A stretch of DNA of 64,000 nt from Novacetimonas maltaceti (GCF_002906255.1 NZ_POTC01000013.1:1-64000); one strand, 5' to 3'; counted from the first letter of the stretch, positions 45,013 through 53,863 are shown. Numbers and translations: made by a program. The notes: generated by a model not told the origin, from the sequence alone.

Positions 45013-45954
45013 TCATGGCAGGCGGGCGAGGTGTGTGCTCAGCAGGTCATAGAACCCGTCCGCGTCGGCCTGTCGCATGAACATGGCGTTGGCGGGCCGT
45101 TTCGTGGTGCCCCACCAGTCCACGACCGACATGCCCCGTGTCAGCGCATCGTCAAGCGAGATCGTGACATTGACCTGCCGCCCGCCAAACAGGTCCGGGG
45201 CGATCAGGCTGGCGATGGTGCATGGGTCATGCAGTGGCGCGCCCGCCCAGCCATACTTGGCAAGGTCGAACCGTCCCGCATGTTCCAGCATTGCCACGGC
45301 CGCCGCCGCGCAGCGACCCGGTAGCGCGCGCAGGCGCGCCAGGCGCTGCGGCGTCGTCAGGCACTGGTGGGTGACATCCAGCGGCAGCAGGGTAAGGGGA
45401 ATGCCGCTGCGCAGGACGATATCCGCAGCCTCCGGGTCGGCATGAAAATTGAATTCGGCAGTCGGCGTGATATTGCCGCCCTCCGACCATGCGCCCCCCA
45501 TCGCGACGACCTGACGCACGCGGGGGGCGATATCCGGCGCCTTGATGAGCGCCAGCGCCAGGTTTGTCATCGGTCCCATCATGACAAGGCCCAGGCTGCC
45601 CTGCGGGGCCGTGCGGATGGCCTCCACCAGATAATCGACACCGTGGAGGGGCTGGATCGGCATGGTCGGTGGCGGCAGGTCCGGCCCATCCATGCCCGTG
45701 ACGCCGTGAATATGACTGGCGCTGACGCTGGTATGGCCGATCGGGCGGGCGCACCCGGCGTAAACCGGGATATCCGTGCGGTCCGCCAGTTCAAGGATGC
45801 GGCAGGCATTTCGCGCGGTCTGTTCCACCGTGACATTGCCCGCCACGCTGATTATGGCCTGTATCCGCAACTGTCCGGACGCCAGTGCCAGCATGATGGC
45901 CAGCGCGTCATCCACGCCGGGATCGGTATCGATGATGATCCTGTGTGCTGTCAT
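45013..45954 (-). CDS. Inosine/uridine-preferring nucleoside hydrolase
   Basis: A 313-residue hydrolase. DTDPGVDDALAIM at residues 8-20 is the calcium-binding fingerprint of the family, HGVTGMDGPDLP (near 82) and NFHADPEAADIV (near 168) follow, with the late DVTHQCLTT segment. It splits ribonucleosides to base and ribose. ATG 45954 gives the standard N-terminus (MTAHRIIIDTDPG). Confidence 0.92.
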   Translation of the reverse strand: MTAHRIIIDTDPGVDDALAIMLALASGQLRIQAIISVAGNVTVEQTARNACRILELADRTDIPVYAGCARPIGHTSVSASHIHGVTGMDGPDLPPPTMPIQPLHGVDYLVEAIRTAPQGSLGLVMMGPMTNLALALIKAPDIAPRVRQVVAMGGAWSEGGNITPTAEFNFHADPEAADIVLRSGIPLTLLPLDVTHQCLTTPQRLARLRALPGRCAAAAVAMLEHAGRFDLAKYGWAGAPLHDPCTIASLIAPDLFGGRQVNVTISLDDALTRGMSVVDWWGTTKRPANAMFMRQADADGFYDLLSTHLARLP

Positions 45955-46138
45955 GTCGCCTGCATGCCCCGTGCCATCTGTATTGGTGAAAGCGCACGGT
46001 AGGATATTTCCATGCCCCCGCGCCAGATGTGATGCCACAAGGGATGCCCGCATCCCCGCCATGGAGACGGCGCGGTCTGTCAGGAATAATCGCTGTTACA
46101 ATTCGTAGAACAGATGCCGCATTCTGACATATGGTCTT

Positions 46139-46157
46139 CTGTATACAGATATCTGTA
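46139..46157 (+). promoter_or_regulatory. Two overlapping palindromes upstream of the Spy-like gene
   Basis: CTGTATACAG (46139-46148) and TACAGATATCTGTA (46144-46157) are both perfect and share TACAG. They lie about 60 bases before the gene. A dimeric regulator could bind either register; the regulator is unknown. The remaining sequence of 45955-46215 holds no gene I can support. Confidence 0.4.
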
Positions 46158-46215
46158 AGGCGCATGACTTGACGCTGATTACATCATTTTAATATTTTCA
46201 GGACATAGTCAGAAA

Positions 46216-46719
46216 ATGATGAAGAAAATGCTTCTCGCTGCTGCCGTCATGACCGGACTGGCCGGAACGGCAGGACATGCGGCGCTGGCGCACGATGCTC
46301 CGCCTCCCCCGCCGCCGGGTGAAGGGTGCGGCGGGCATGGCCCCCATCATGGACATCTCCTCTCCCTCCATGGGATCACCCTGACATCGGCGCAGCACAA
46401 GAAACTTGCGGCCCTGATGCATGGCGACCATCCCGATTTCCGCGCGGACATGGAGCAGGAACGCGCCCTGCACAAGCAGCTGCGGACCCTGCTGACCACG
46501 CCGGGCACGGTGGATCAGGCCAGCCTGACCTCTGTCGAGCAGCAGCTTGATGCCCTGCACCAGAAGCGTGAGGCGCAGCGGCTGCAGTTCGAGGTCAAGA
46601 TCCACGACATCCTGACCCCCGATCAGCTGGCGCAGATCAAGGACCGGCAGGACAAGATCGATGCCCTGCACGAGCAGCTCCATGCCCTGATGGAGCCTCC
46701 GCCGCCGCCGCAGAAGTAA
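46216..46719 (+). CDS. Spy/CpxP-like periplasmic LTxxQ protein
   Basis: A 167-residue exported protein: signal peptide MMKKMLLAAAVMTGLAGTAGHAALA, a Pro-rich and His/Gly-rich segment (PPPPPPGEGCGGHGPHHGHLL), then helices with LTSAQHKKLAAL and LTPDQLAQIKDRQ, the LTxxQ repeats of Spy/CpxP chaperones and metal-resistance sensors, and a PPPPP tail. It likely acts in envelope protein folding or metal stress. The promoter region has the overlapping palindromes. Confidence 0.82.
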   Translation: MMKKMLLAAAVMTGLAGTAGHAALAHDAPPPPPPGEGCGGHGPHHGHLLSLHGITLTSAQHKKLAALMHGDHPDFRADMEQERALHKQLRTLLTTPGTVDQASLTSVEQQLDALHQKREAQRLQFEVKIHDILTPDQLAQIKDRQDKIDALHEQLHALMEPPPPPQK

Positions 46720-46761
46720 CGCGTTTTCCCGAAGGGGAGGATGTCCTCCCTTTCCATGGAG

Positions 46762-46792
46762 ATGGCGCCGGTTGCCCCGCAACCGGCGCCAT
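46762..46792 (+). terminator. Terminator hairpin after Spy-like gene
   Basis: ATGGCGCCGGTTG / CAACCGGCGCCAT, a 13-bp stem with a CCCCG loop, followed by TTCTGTTT. Downstream to 47112 no gene is seen; 46862-46880 keeps a piece of the dispersed repeat (GAAGCTTTTTCCAAAAACC), and 46960-47000 is AT-rich. Confidence 0.75.
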
Positions 46793-47112
46793 TTCTGTTT
46801 GTGCCGCCCCGCAGGGAAGATCAGGCGACAAGCGCCCCGGCGGGGATCAGGGGGGGCTGGCGAAGCTTTTTCCAAAAACCATTCCTGAATGCCCCTTACA
46901 CGACGCGCAGGCACGCCCAGCATGCCAGTCCGGCCCCGTCCGAAGCCAGATCAGGGCCGCATTTCAAATATATTATCAAACATAATACATAAACGGAAAC
47001 ATGTGTAATGATGACCATACGTCCCGCATGGCGCGCCATGATGAAGGGACTGGCGGCACATGCCTGGCGGCACGGTCGACATGCCCCTGCCGGATCGTGT
47101 CACGGAAAATGC

Positions 47113-47143
47113 AAAACGCGCCCGGCAGGGCACCGGGCGCGTT
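47113..47143 (-). terminator. Rho-independent terminator of the SDR gene
   Basis: AACGCGCCCGG / CCGGGCGCGTT stem with a 7-base loop. On the minus strand it ends in TTTT, 22 bases after the SDR stop codon. Confidence 0.85.
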
Positions 47144-47164
47144 CATGCAGGCGGGAGGCGTGGT

Positions 47165-47938
47165 TTATTTCGTGGTGTAGCCACCGTTGACGAGGATGGT
47201 CTGCCCGGTCATCCACCACCCTTCGGAAACGAGGAAGCGGACATGCGGGGTGATATCCTCGATATCCGTCAGGCCGGTCCTGCTGAAGGGGGACAGGGCG
47301 GCGGCGGTCCTGTGATAGGCCACGGCTTCCTGCGATTCCTGCCCGTAGAAGAAAGGGGTATCCATCGGGCCGGGGCCGATCGCGTTGACCGAAATGCCGC
47401 GCGCGCCATATTCCTTCGACGCCGCGCGCGTGAAATGCTCCACCGCCGCCTTCGACCCGGCATAGGTGGCGTAGAACGGCGTGTAGGCCCCAAGCAGCGA
47501 CGTGACCAGCGTCAGCAGCTTGCCATGGTCGTTCAGGTGCAGGCCCGCTTCCTTGATGAAGAAGAATGCCGCCTTGGTGTTGACGGCGAACATTTCGTCG
47601 AATTCGTCCTCGCCTGTCTCGGCAATGGGTTTTTTCAGGACCTTGCCGACCGTGTTGATGGCGATGTCGGGGCGGCCAATGGCCGCGACGGTGTCGGAAA
47701 ACAGCTTCGCGGTTGCTGCCGCAGTGCTCAGGTCCGCCTGAAATGCCACGGCCTGCACGCCCGCCGCCTTCAGGTCCGCGATCGTCTTGTCGGCTTCTGC
47801 CTTGCTGGCGTTACTGTTGTAATGGATGGCAATGGCGCGTGCGCCATGGGCGGCGAGGTCACGGGCAATCAGCCCGCCAAGGTTCTTTGCACCACCCGCG
47901 ATCAGGACGGTTTTCCCTTTGATGCTGTGATCGACCAT
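47165..47938 (-). CDS. Short-chain dehydrogenase/reductase
   Basis: A 257-residue classical SDR. The NAD(P)-binding GGAKNLGG is at 15-22, NTVGK (near 95) takes the place of NNAG, and the catalytic Ser, Tyr and Lys are in VTSLLGAYTPFYATYAGSK (near 144-162, YxxxK). The C-terminus MTGQTILVNGGYTTK is typical. It is divergent from a LysR gene 161 bases away, the common arrangement for a regulated oxidoreductase. The substrate is unknown. Confidence 0.92.
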   Translation of the reverse strand: MVDHSIKGKTVLIAGGAKNLGGLIARDLAAHGARAIAIHYNSNASKAEADKTIADLKAAGVQAVAFQADLSTAAATAKLFSDTVAAIGRPDIAINTVGKVLKKPIAETGEDEFDEMFAVNTKAAFFFIKEAGLHLNDHGKLLTLVTSLLGAYTPFYATYAGSKAAVEHFTRAASKEYGARGISVNAIGPGPMDTPFFYGQESQEAVAYHRTAAALSPFSRTGLTDIEDITPHVRFLVSEGWWMTGQTILVNGGYTTK

Positions 47939-48016
47939 GGTCTCGATATCCCTTCGTTATGATGCGATGCGCGCTCCCTTGGGCGGGGAGGTGCTGGGTG
48001 AAGGTATCATTTGCAA

Positions 48017-48026
48017 TATCGCGATA
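48017..48026. promoter_or_regulatory. Palindrome in the SDR-LysR divergent region
   Basis: TATCGCGATA, a perfect 10-base palindrome midway between the divergent start codons, a possible operator of the adjacent LysR regulator. Confidence 0.3.
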
Positions 48027-48099
48027 AAGTTGCCTTTCCTGACAACATATGTCGTAAATCGCGAACAAGGTGTCGCACCTGCGGCATGTGGGGGAACGG

Positions 48100-49131
48100 A
48101 TGGACCGGATCGACCTGTTTCGCGTCTTTGCCCGCGTGGTGGAGACGACGAGCTTCACCCGCGCGGCGGAAACGCTGAACCTGCCGCGTTCGACCGTTTC
48201 CACCGCGATACAGGAACTCGAAGCCCGGCTTGGCGCGCGGCTTCTGGCGCGCACGACCCGTTCCGTGACCCCGACGACCGATGGCAGGGCGTTCTATGAC
48301 CATTGCCTGCGCCTGATTGCCGATGTGGAAGAGGCCGAAAACCTGTTCCGGCATGAGGGCAGCACGCCGCGTGGCCTGCTGCGGGTCAACCTGCCGGGGC
48401 GGATCGGGCGGTTGCTGGTGGCGCCGCGCCTGCCTGAATTCCTTGGGCGTTATCCCGGCATTGACATCGCGCTGGGCGTGACCGACCGGGCCGTCAACCT
48501 GGTGGAGGACGGGATCGACTGTGTCCTGCGGGTCGGGCCACTGCATGATTCCGGCCTGATTGCCCGGCGGTTGGGCGACCTTGCGCTGGTCAATGTCGCC
48601 GCGCCCGCCTATCTGGCGCGGCATGGCGTGCCGCAGGTGCCTGCCGATCTGGCGCACCATCAGGCCGTGCGCTACGCCTCGCCCTCCACCGGCCGGATCG
48701 AGGAATGGGAGTGGGAGGAAGGTGGCGCCACCCACAGCCTGTCCATGGCCGGCCGTGTCACGGTCAACAGTGCGGAGGCCTTCATCGCCTGCTGCGTTGC
48801 CGGGTTGGGCCTGATCCAGATCCCGGCCTATGACGTGGCCGACCTCCTGCATGCGGGCGCACTGGTGGAGGTGCTGCCCCGATGGCGTGCGGCCCCGTTG
48901 CCCATGGCGCTGCTTTATCCGCACCGCAAGCACCTGTCGCGGCGGATACAGGTCTTTGCCGACTGGCTGGAGGAGGTGCTGCACATCCCCGGACAGCCGC
49001 TGGCCGGTCCGGTGGCGCAGGCCCCCGCCATGACGGGGGGCATTACGCGGCGTGCCACAGGTGCCGCAGGGCGCCATCGCGTCCCTGCACCGGGTCCGCT
49101 GGCGGAAAGGGCAGGCGATTCATCGCCGTGA
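48100..49131 (+). CDS. LysR-family transcriptional regulator (next to SDR)
   Basis: A 343-residue regulator beginning MDRIDLFRVFARVVETTSF, with helix-turn-helix TRAAETLNLPRSTVSTAIQELE at about 20-41 and a PBP2-type effector domain. ATG 48100 is the standard start of the DhcR/CrgA-like branch; the earlier in-frame ATG 48070 adds ten residues. It probably controls the divergent SDR gene. The last 30 residues (Pro/Ala/Arg-rich) run into the convergent cupin gene and look like readout of its other strand, so the end may have been extended by loss of a stop. Confidence 0.9.
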   Translation: MDRIDLFRVFARVVETTSFTRAAETLNLPRSTVSTAIQELEARLGARLLARTTRSVTPTTDGRAFYDHCLRLIADVEEAENLFRHEGSTPRGLLRVNLPGRIGRLLVAPRLPEFLGRYPGIDIALGVTDRAVNLVEDGIDCVLRVGPLHDSGLIARRLGDLALVNVAAPAYLARHGVPQVPADLAHHQAVRYASPSTGRIEEWEWEEGGATHSLSMAGRVTVNSAEAFIACCVAGLGLIQIPAYDVADLLHAGALVEVLPRWRAAPLPMALLYPHRKHLSRRIQVFADWLEEVLHIPGQPLAGPVAQAPAMTGGITRRATGAAGRHRVPAPGPLAERAGDSSP

Positions 49132-49657
49132 TGGCTGCAGGCGTGATGGGACCGCGCTGCAGGTCGAAATCCTGATCGGGCGGGTAGGCCCCCACAACCA
49201 GGAAACGTTCATCCGATCCCTCGTTCCTGTGGCCCGTGCCCGCTGGCAGGACGACGACATCGCCCGCCCGGACCGCGACAAGACGGCCACCCGGCCCACC
49301 AAGGCGCAGTTGCGCCGATCCCGCCGCGATGCCCAGCACCTCGTGCGCGGTGCTGTGGTAATGGTGGAAGTCATACACGCCCCAGCGCCAGCGTGGCGGC
49401 CATCCGTTGGCGGCAAACAGTGCCTCCATCCCCGCTGCCGGGTCGCGGGCATCGGCGGGAAGGGCGTTGCGGTAATGCAGGACCGGCAGGTGCGCGTTAT
49501 TGGGCACCCAGCCGTTGGGCGGCAGCATGAAGGCATCGGGGCCATTGCGTGCGGCCCCGCGCGCCACGCGGACATGCCCGCCGCACAGCACAAGTCCCAG
49601 CATGCCAAGGATCGCCTGGAACTGGCGACGTTCCATTTCCATGCTGAACAGGGTCAT
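49043..49657 (-). CDS. Cupin-domain protein, YjlB-like
   Basis: A 204-residue protein. A hydrophobic stretch near 16-27 (ILGMLGLVLCGG) may be a leader or buried helix. VYDFHHYHSTAHEVLGIAAG (near 93-112) carries the His/Glu metal-binding cupin motif 1, and GDVVVLPAGTGHRN (near 128) motif 2. Relatives are uncharacterised cupins of the YjlB type. ATG 49657 is one of several starts and is chosen because upstream residues derive from the dispersed repeat. Its last 89 bases overlap the convergent LysR gene. Confidence 0.8.
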   Translation of the reverse strand: MTLFSMEMERRQFQAILGMLGLVLCGGHVRVARGAARNGPDAFMLPPNGWVPNNAHLPVLHYRNALPADARDPAAGMEALFAANGWPPRWRWGVYDFHHYHSTAHEVLGIAAGSAQLRLGGPGGRLVAVRAGDVVVLPAGTGHRNEGSDERFLVVGAYPPDQDFDLQRGPITPAAITAMNRLPFPPADPVQGRDGALRHLWHAA

Positions 49658-49708
49658 GGGGATGCTCCTGATCTGTGGTATCCGCAGGGATTCTACAAAT
49701 AATGGCGG

Positions 49709-49740
49709 GAAGCTTTTGGGAAAAGGCTTCACCACAAACG
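49709..49740. repeat. Dispersed hairpin repeat, partial copy 4
   Basis: GAAGCTTTT-GGG-AAAAGGCTTC followed by ACCACAAACG, the reverse of CGTTTGTGGT, upstream of the cupin gene. The rest of 49658-49853 shows no gene. Confidence 0.6.
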
Positions 49741-49853
49741 TCCGAAACATGTGCCTGCGTATGGGACGCATGGCGTGCAGGCGGGTTGCATGCGCATGCA
49801 ACCCTGCATCGCCCAGGGTCGTTCGGGGACGGTAGACCCAACAGGAGATGACG

Positions 49854-50405
49854 ATGACCCAGACGAAAGCCGCCGCAGCGGCAAAGGCGGGCGAGGCACA
49901 TGTGCGGACCTATCTCGGCACGCCCACGGACCTGAAGCAGGCGGCGGTGCATGAGATCGCCGCCGGGCTGAAGGCGACGCTGGCGGATGTCTTTGCCCTG
50001 TATGTCAAGACAAAGAACTTCCACTGGCACATGAGCGGTCGCCATTTCCGCGACTATCACCTGCTGCTTGATGAACAGAGTGCGCAGATATTTGCCATGA
50101 CCGATCCCATGGCCGAACGCGCGCGCAAGATCGGCGGCACGACGCTGCATTCCGTGGGAGAGATCGCGCGCCTGACGAAAGTGGCGGACAATGACGCCGA
50201 ATATGTCACGCCCGAAGACATGCTGTCGGAACTGCGGGAGGACAACCTGGCGCTGACGGCGCGCATGCGTGCGGTTCATGCCGTGTGCGACGAAGGCAAC
50301 GACGTGGCGACCGCCAGCCTGCTTGAGGTCTGGATTGACGAGACCGAACGCCGGACATGGTTCCTGTTCGAAGCCACGCGCCCGGCCTTTGGCAGCAATA
50401 ACTGA
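49854..50405 (+). CDS. dps: Dps-family DNA-binding ferritin
   Basis: A 183-residue Dps protein. VKTKNFHWHMSGRHFRDYHLLLDEQ near 52-76 holds the His and Asp/Glu ferroxidase ligands of the inter-subunit site (HWH, H, D..E). A Lys/Ala-rich N-terminal tail could bind DNA. It stores iron and protects DNA from peroxide. AGGAG (49843-49847) gives a good six-base gap to ATG 49854, while ATG 49848 would be too close. Confidence 0.94.
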   Translation: MTQTKAAAAAKAGEAHVRTYLGTPTDLKQAAVHEIAAGLKATLADVFALYVKTKNFHWHMSGRHFRDYHLLLDEQSAQIFAMTDPMAERARKIGGTTLHSVGEIARLTKVADNDAEYVTPEDMLSELREDNLALTARMRAVHAVCDEGNDVATASLLEVWIDETERRTWFLFEATRPAFGSNN

Positions 50406-50438
50406 CCCGCTGTGAAAAAAAACCGTAAAACCGGAAGG

Positions 50439-50517
50439 AAGTTTTTGGTGAGGCTTTTTTAAAAAAGCTTCAGGTAACGCCGCCTTTTCAGACCAAAGGC
50501 GGCCCCGGCAAACTTTC
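50439..50517. repeat. Dispersed hairpin repeat, copy 5 (near full length)
   Basis: AAGTTTTTGGTGAGG, hairpin GCTTTTTTAAAAAAGC, CAGGTAAC, hairpin GCCGCCTTTTCAGACCAAAGGCGGC, CCCGGCAAACTTTC. The outer ends AAGTTTTTGG and CAAACTTTC are roughly inverted. Confidence 0.8.
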
Positions 50518-50589
50518 ATGACCCATATGCCTTCCCGTGGCCCTGCCATCCGGGGTGGTGTAGCCTGCGTGACGCAGGGGAGGCAGGCG

Positions 50590-51150
50590 ATGACGACAGT
50601 TTCGTTCCGGCAGGTTGACGCCGGGGGTGAACGGCTGGGCGTGGCATCGGGGTCATGCACGCTGGGCACGCTCATGCTTGCGACGGGCGCGCGCGGCGTG
50701 GTGGCCATCGTGATGGGCGATGATGCGCAGGCATTGTGGCAGGACCTGCAGGCCCGCTTCCCACGGGCGGCGCTGGTTCGGGACGACCCGCAGGCGCGGG
50801 AGTACCTGCACCGTGCGACGGCGTTCATCGAGGGGACATCGGCGCAGGTGGATTTTCCCCTCGACATACGGGGTACCGCGTTCCAGCGGCAGGTGTGGGC
50901 GGCCCTGCGCACGATCCCGCCGGGCACGACCGTGACCTATGCCGAACTCGCGCGGCGGACTGGCGCGCCTGCGGCGGTGCGGGCGGTTGCCGGGGCGTGC
51001 GGGGCGAATGCGCTGGCGGTGGTGATTCCGTGCCACCGTGTCGTGCGCAGCGATGGCACGCTGTCGGGCTATCGCTGGGGCGTGGCGCGCAAGCAGGCGC
51101 TGATCACGCGGGAGGCTGCGTGCGGGGCAGGGGTGGCGCAGCCTGCCTGA
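50590..51150 (+). CDS. ogt: Methylated-DNA--protein-cysteine methyltransferase
   Basis: A 186-residue O6-alkylguanine-DNA alkyltransferase. The acceptor Cys148 is in VVIPCHRVV, followed by DGTLSGYRWGVARKQAL; FQRQVWAALRTIPPGTTVTYAELA (98-121) is the DNA-binding part. The protein takes the alkyl group irreversibly. It resembles the C-terminal half of Ada without the AraC domain. ATG 50590 has GGGGAGGCAGGC upstream. Confidence 0.94.
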   Translation: MTTVSFRQVDAGGERLGVASGSCTLGTLMLATGARGVVAIVMGDDAQALWQDLQARFPRAALVRDDPQAREYLHRATAFIEGTSAQVDFPLDIRGTAFQRQVWAALRTIPPGTTVTYAELARRTGAPAAVRAVAGACGANALAVVIPCHRVVRSDGTLSGYRWGVARKQALITREAACGAGVAQPA

Positions 51151-51253
51151 GCAGGGGGCGGCAGGATGCGGGCGTGCCGGTTGTCTTGCCCTACTCTTTG
51201 CGGCATGAGGGGCGCTGACGTCCATTCATTCCCGTTCGCTGGTAGGTCCTGAT

Positions 51254-52279
51254 ATGTCACACTATACCCCCGTTGGCCTTGGTGATGAGGCCGCAACCGT
51301 CAAAGCCCTGACGCATTCGGGGAATTTCCACGTTGATGAGACGCTGGGATATGTCATCCTGCATTACGCGCTCGCCCCCCATGGCGACCTGCGTGGCCGC
51401 GTGCTGGGGACCGCGCCTGCCGACAGGCTGGATTTTGGCCGCACCCGTTCGCCCGAACGTATCCGCGCGGCCGACATCGTGTTTGACGTCGGCGGGATCT
51501 ATGACCCGCAGAAGGGACGTTACGACCATCACATGAAGGACAAGCCCCTGCGCGAGGATGGTGTTCCCTACAGCGCGGCGGGCCTGTTGTGGAAGGATTA
51601 CGGCATCGCCGCGATCCGCAACATCCTCAAGGCCCCGGTGGAGGACGATGCCCTTCCGGTCATCTGGCAGGCGATCGACCGGTCGCTGGTCCTGCCGATC
51701 GACCAGGACGACAATGGCGTCGTCAAGCTGGAGAAACTGTCGCTGGCGGACATCGTTTCCTCCTGCCGTCCGGCATGGGACACGGCGGAACTCTACGGCC
51801 CCGAAGAGGCGAAGATGCAGGAAAGCATCGGGTTCGCCGATGCGGCGGTCACGGTTGCGGCCTTCCTGGTCAACACCGTCGACCGCGTGCGTGCCAGCCT
51901 GAAGGCGACGGACCGCGTGCTGGCGGCGTATGAGGCCGCGCAGGACAAGCGTATTCTGGTCATGGATACGGGCATGCCGACCGAAAAGGTGATTTTCGAG
52001 CATGACCTGCCGGTGGTCTATGTGGTCTCCCCCGCCGCCCCCGGACGCTGGAACGTCAAGGCCGTGCCTCCCGTGCGTGGTGATTTCGGGCAGCGCGTGT
52101 CCCTGCCCGAAGCATGGCGTGGACTGGACGGGGAGGCGCTGGCGAAGGTGTCCGGTGTGCAGGACGCGGTCTTCGCCCATCCCGCGCGCTTCATCTGTGG
52201 CGCGGGCAGCAAGGAAGGGGCGCTGAAGATGGCGCGCCTTGCACTGGAAATCGACGAATCCCTGAACAAGGGCGCGTAA
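51254..52279 (+). CDS. MYG1 family (UPF0160) DHH-like phosphoesterase
   Basis: A 341-residue protein of the MYG1 family: THSGNFHVDET (20-30) and DVGGIYDPQKGRYDHHM (76-92) are its metal-binding motifs, similar to DHH phosphoesterases, with a C-terminal PPVRGDFGQRVSLPEAWRGL segment. The eukaryotic member is a 3'-5' RNA exonuclease of nucleolus and mitochondria; bacterial members are not characterised to my knowledge. Full length. Confidence 0.92.
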   Translation: MSHYTPVGLGDEAATVKALTHSGNFHVDETLGYVILHYALAPHGDLRGRVLGTAPADRLDFGRTRSPERIRAADIVFDVGGIYDPQKGRYDHHMKDKPLREDGVPYSAAGLLWKDYGIAAIRNILKAPVEDDALPVIWQAIDRSLVLPIDQDDNGVVKLEKLSLADIVSSCRPAWDTAELYGPEEAKMQESIGFADAAVTVAAFLVNTVDRVRASLKATDRVLAAYEAAQDKRILVMDTGMPTEKVIFEHDLPVVYVVSPAAPGRWNVKAVPPVRGDFGQRVSLPEAWRGLDGEALAKVSGVQDAVFAHPARFICGAGSKEGALKMARLALEIDESLNKGA

Positions 52280-52300
52280 GGGGAAACAGATAAAGGAATA

Positions 52301-52378
52301 AAAGTTTTTGGGTGCCGCCTTTTTTCAAAAAGGCGGCGTCTTTCGAAGCTTTTTGGAAAAAGCTTCACCAAAAACTTT
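52301..52378. repeat. Dispersed hairpin repeat, copy 6, with inverted ends
   Basis: AAAGTTTTTGGGT at the left and ACCAAAAACTTTT at the right are inverted ends that enclose GCCGCCTTTTTTCAAAAAGGCGGC (about 52314-52337) and GAAGCTTTTT-GG-AAAAAGCTTC (52345-52366). It lies between convergent genes. The hairpins are in the opposite order to copies 2 and 5, as expected for an element inserted the other way round. Confidence 0.82.
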
Positions 52379-52384
52379 TAAATT

Positions 52385-53863
52385 TCAGGATGCCGTCCCG
52401 CGCCATGTGCTGACGGCGTCTATGCCGGTTTTCAGCAGGCCTGCTGCGCGTTCCGGGCTGTCGGCCTCCACATAGACACGCAGTTCCGGTGCATTGCCGG
52501 ACGGGCGCAGATGGACGATCTCCCCATTGGCGAAGGTCATCCGCAGCCCGTCCGTTGTGTCCACATGCGACAGATCCCCACACGCATCGACAAGGCCGAG
52601 TGCCGCAGCACCTGCCGCCGGGTTGTCGGCCAGTGCCGCGATCCGCGCCTTGCTCTGTGCCGTGGGCATTTCCACAAGGCGGTCACTGAGCGTGAAACGT
52701 GGCGGCAGCGTCGCGACAAGGCCGCCAAGATCCGTGCCGGCCCTGCGTGCCGCAACCAGTGCGCACAGCATCGGCAGCACGGAATCGCGGGTCGGCAGCG
52801 CCGCCAGCGTGCGGCCTTCATGGCGCACCTCACTGGCCAGCAGGAAACCGCCATTGGCCTCGTACCCGACGGAGGGGACAAGGCCCGCTTCCGCCGCCTC
52901 GGTCATCGCGGCCACGACAAAGGGCGAACCGATGCGTGTGCGGCGGATGTCACGGGCAAAGCCCGCCTGTTCCAGCGCGGTATTGCTGCTGACGGGGGTG
53001 GTGACGGCCACGGCGTTGAGGAACCGCGCGGCAAGGATGCCCAGCACGTCACCGCGCAGCCAGTTTCCGTGACGGTCGGCAAGAAGCGGGCGATCGGAAT
53101 CCCCATCCGTCGTCAGGATGGCATCCAGCGTGCCACCTGCGGCCCAGTCACGGGCCAGCGTCGCATCCTCGGGGCGCACGGCCTCGGTATCGACGGGCAT
53201 GAACGTGTCAGAACGTCCCAGCGGCACGGCTTTCGCGCCCAGCGCCTCGACCACCAGCATCAGCACATCGCGCCCCACGGCGGAATGCTGGTACACCCCC
53301 AGCGTCAGGCCCGACAGGGCGTCGGGGCCGAAGAAGTCGCGGTAGCGCGCGACATAATCCGGCACCACGTCCGTGACCGCAGGCAGTTCGACCTGTTTTG
53401 CCAGCGCGCCATCGGTGTCGAACCAGCCCTGGGGCAGTTCGACATCCTGTTCGCGCATGGCGGCTTCGTCGGTCTTGAGGAATTCGCCCCGTGCGCGGTT
53501 GAACTTGATGCCATTGCGGTCGGCGGGGATGTGGCTACCCGTGACCATCAGGGAGGGAATGCCCCGCGCGAAGGCATGGAGGCACAGGGCAGGGGTCGGC
53601 ACGAACCCGCAGAAAACCGGCACGCCACGCATGGACTCGATCGCCGCGGCACAGGCACGCAGGATCCGTGGCGTGCTGGGACGCAGGTCACCTGCCACCG
53701 CAACCTGCGTGCCGGGTGCGAATTCCCCCAATGTCGCCAGATGCTTCAGGTACCCCACGGTATAGGCGAAACACACGGCATCCGTCATCGCGGTGACAAG
53801 GCCGCGCGCGCCGCTGGTCCCGAACGCCACACCTGACTGTTTCATCCATTGGGCTATTTTCAT
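52385..53863 (-). CDS. Phosphohexomutase (phosphomannomutase/phosphoglucomutase family)
   Basis: A 492-residue alpha-D-phosphohexomutase. The phosphoserine loop is VTGSHIPADRNGIKF (near 107), the metal loop DGDSDRP (near 255), the sugar-binding GYEANGGF (near 327) and the phosphate site RPSGNAPELRVY (near 458). It interconverts hexose 1- and 6-phosphates, feeding nucleotide-sugar and exopolysaccharide synthesis. The usual TASHNP is TGSHIP here, an acceptable family variant. Upstream sequence 53864-54260 shows no gene. Confidence 0.92.
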   Translation of the reverse strand: MKIAQWMKQSGVAFGTSGARGLVTAMTDAVCFAYTVGYLKHLATLGEFAPGTQVAVAGDLRPSTPRILRACAAAIESMRGVPVFCGFVPTPALCLHAFARGIPSLMVTGSHIPADRNGIKFNRARGEFLKTDEAAMREQDVELPQGWFDTDGALAKQVELPAVTDVVPDYVARYRDFFGPDALSGLTLGVYQHSAVGRDVLMLVVEALGAKAVPLGRSDTFMPVDTEAVRPEDATLARDWAAGGTLDAILTTDGDSDRPLLADRHGNWLRGDVLGILAARFLNAVAVTTPVSSNTALEQAGFARDIRRTRIGSPFVVAAMTEAAEAGLVPSVGYEANGGFLLASEVRHEGRTLAALPTRDSVLPMLCALVAARRAGTDLGGLVATLPPRFTLSDRLVEMPTAQSKARIAALADNPAAGAAALGLVDACGDLSHVDTTDGLRMTFANGEIVHLRPSGNAPELRVYVEADSPERAAGLLKTGIDAVSTWRGTAS

